Both the position numbers and the translations under genes were made by a program. This document shows, one piece after another, positions 48,296-48,907 of a DNA stretch of 48,907 bases. The notes under the pieces were generated by a model, which searched no databases, had not been told where the DNA came from, and worked only from the letters and a program-made list of their open reading frames with translations. Source of the DNA: Oscillospiraceae bacterium (GTDB taxonomy: Bacteria > Bacillota > Clostridia > Oscillospirales > Oscillospiraceae); the NCBI GenBank assembly GCA_016292255.1, contig JAEEZZ010000072.1, positions 1 to 48,907 on the forward strand. The letters are read 5' to 3'. Every line of letters begins with the position of its first letter. Position 1 is the stretch's first letter.

Positions 48296-48784
48296 GTGGT
48301 TATCTATGGTCGGAGCTTCAGAAGCTGGCAGGCAAACGCCTTTATGAATGAGCGGCTCCCGGCGTATCGGGAGGAGCTGAGGGCGTCCGGGCTTGTTTTC
48401 GATGATTTGCACTTTTCCCCGAACGGCTACAGCCACGTTCGCACCGGCGACAGCGGGAACGAGCTGATTCTGAATGCGAGAGACTTCTTGCTCTACGACG
48501 GCGACAAGCTGGTGGCTACGGTGACCGTCATCAAGGAGCCGGACCGCATTTCCGGAGGCGTCAGCTTCGGCGGCCCCTGGTACCCGGAGTATCAAGCGTT
48601 CTTAGAGGCGCACAAGGGCGAAGCGCTGGTCTATCTCTACGTCGGCGACGTGGAAGCGATCCTGACGCCGGACGGTCAGACCTTCACCGCAACAGGAACC
48701 AACATCTCCAATTCTATCGTGCAGGAAGAGCAAGCCCGGTATTACGAGTTCTTCCGTTTTGAAGAGAACACCTATACGCCCTAA
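48296..48784 (+). CDS. unknown protein, possibly a truncated gene
   Basis: The 162-residue frame begins at a GTG directly in the T-run of the terminator (MVIYGRSFRSWQANAFMNER), with no ribosome site; an internal ATG lies at 48344. It contains LVFDDLHFSPNGYSHVRTGD, VATVTVIKEPDRISGGVSFG and FVFRFEE-type end residues. There is no signal peptide, although the fold looks like an extracellular domain. It may be the 3' part of a surface-protein gene cut by rearrangement. A terminator follows. Confidence 0.45.
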   Translation: MVIYGRSFRSWQANAFMNERLPAYREELRASGLVFDDLHFSPNGYSHVRTGDSGNELILNARDFLLYDGDKLVATVTVIKEPDRISGGVSFGGPWYPEYQAFLEAHKGEALVYLYVGDVEAILTPDGQTFTATGTNISNSIVQEEQARYYEFFRFEENTYTP

Positions 48785-48797
48785 GCAATGATCAGGC

Positions 48798-48831
48798 AAC
48801 ATAGAGGCGCCGGAATCGGCGCCTCTATGTT
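48798..48831 (+). terminator. strong hairpin terminator
   Basis: AACATAGAGGCGCC pairs perfectly with GGCGCCTCTATGTT around GGAATC, followed by GTTACT. Confidence 0.8.
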
Positions 48832-48850
48832 GTTACTGTGCAGAATTTGA

Positions 48851-48879
48851 TTGCCAAGGCAAATCTATCGTGCTATAAT
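48851..48879 (+). promoter_or_regulatory. promoter of a gene beyond the window
   Basis: TTGCCA (48851-48856), 17 bp, TATAAT (48874-48879); GAGAGGA at the very end is probably the ribosome site of the next gene. Confidence 0.75.
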
Positions 48880-48907
48880 AAAATTGATAACTGTGAAGCT
48901 GAGAGGA

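Overview
The window looks like a chromosome segment from a high-GC, gut-type Clostridia (Oscillospiraceae or Ruminococcaceae-like; inferred from gene content and base composition, not from a species marker). It is interrupted by a roughly 30.7 kb integrated element of clearly lower GC.

Left flank (1-10690). A minus-strand pyrimidine operon runs pyrC-pyrK-pyrD-pyrF-pyrE-pyrB-pyrI. It is followed by purE and the first part of guaB, which runs off the left edge. Then come an O6-alkylguanine-DNA methyltransferase (minus), a guanine deaminase and gpmI (plus), and a tRNA-Pro(CGG) gene with a consensus promoter.

Integrated element (about 10691-41421). It uses the 3' part of tRNA-Pro: a 47-bp core is intact in the tRNA (10644-10690) and repeated at 41375-41421. 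Repeats of AGTTCTAATNAA lie just inside both ends and look like integrase arm sites. An integrase and an excisionase-like gene sit at the left end. The element encodes large terminase, portal, scaffold and major capsid protein, a probable small terminase and several likely connector or neck proteins. I cannot find a tape measure, baseplate, receptor-binding protein, holin, endolysin, DNA polymerase or primase. It may be a capsid-forming satellite-like element or a strongly reduced prophage.

The most striking gene is a 950-residue protein (17026-19878). It carries a DFDGD motif and the other signatures of the two-barrel RNA polymerases of the eukaryotic RdRP (QDE-1/RDR) and phage YonO type. 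It lies in one operon with an SF2 helicase, an HNH endonuclease, small HTH/unknown proteins and a zinc-binding protein. This is the main candidate for an undescribed system: a mobile element with its own RdRP-like transcription machinery. The element also has three tandem paralogous proteins resembling ADP-ribosyltransferases next to the portal, an ArdA antirestriction gene, a SLOG protein, a radical SAM gene and a second tyrosine recombinase. Its non-coding parts are rich: an S-box (SAM-I-like) riboswitch with terminator, a second riboswitch-like leader before a lipoprotein gene, a tandem array of about 125-bp repeats, GGGG-containing iteron-like repeats, and hairpin repeats before the scaffold-capsid genes. 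Two genes appear frameshifted at A-runs in the same AAA AAA GGG context.

Right flank (41422-48907). Two overlapping immunity-like or ankyrin-like genes and a remnant of another tyrosine recombinase come first. They are followed by an ECF sigma factor with a membrane anti-sigma-like protein, and a BlaI-M56 peptidase-lipoprotein-membrane protein operon with two BlaI-type operator dyads. A possible gene fragment and a promoter for a gene outside the window end the segment.
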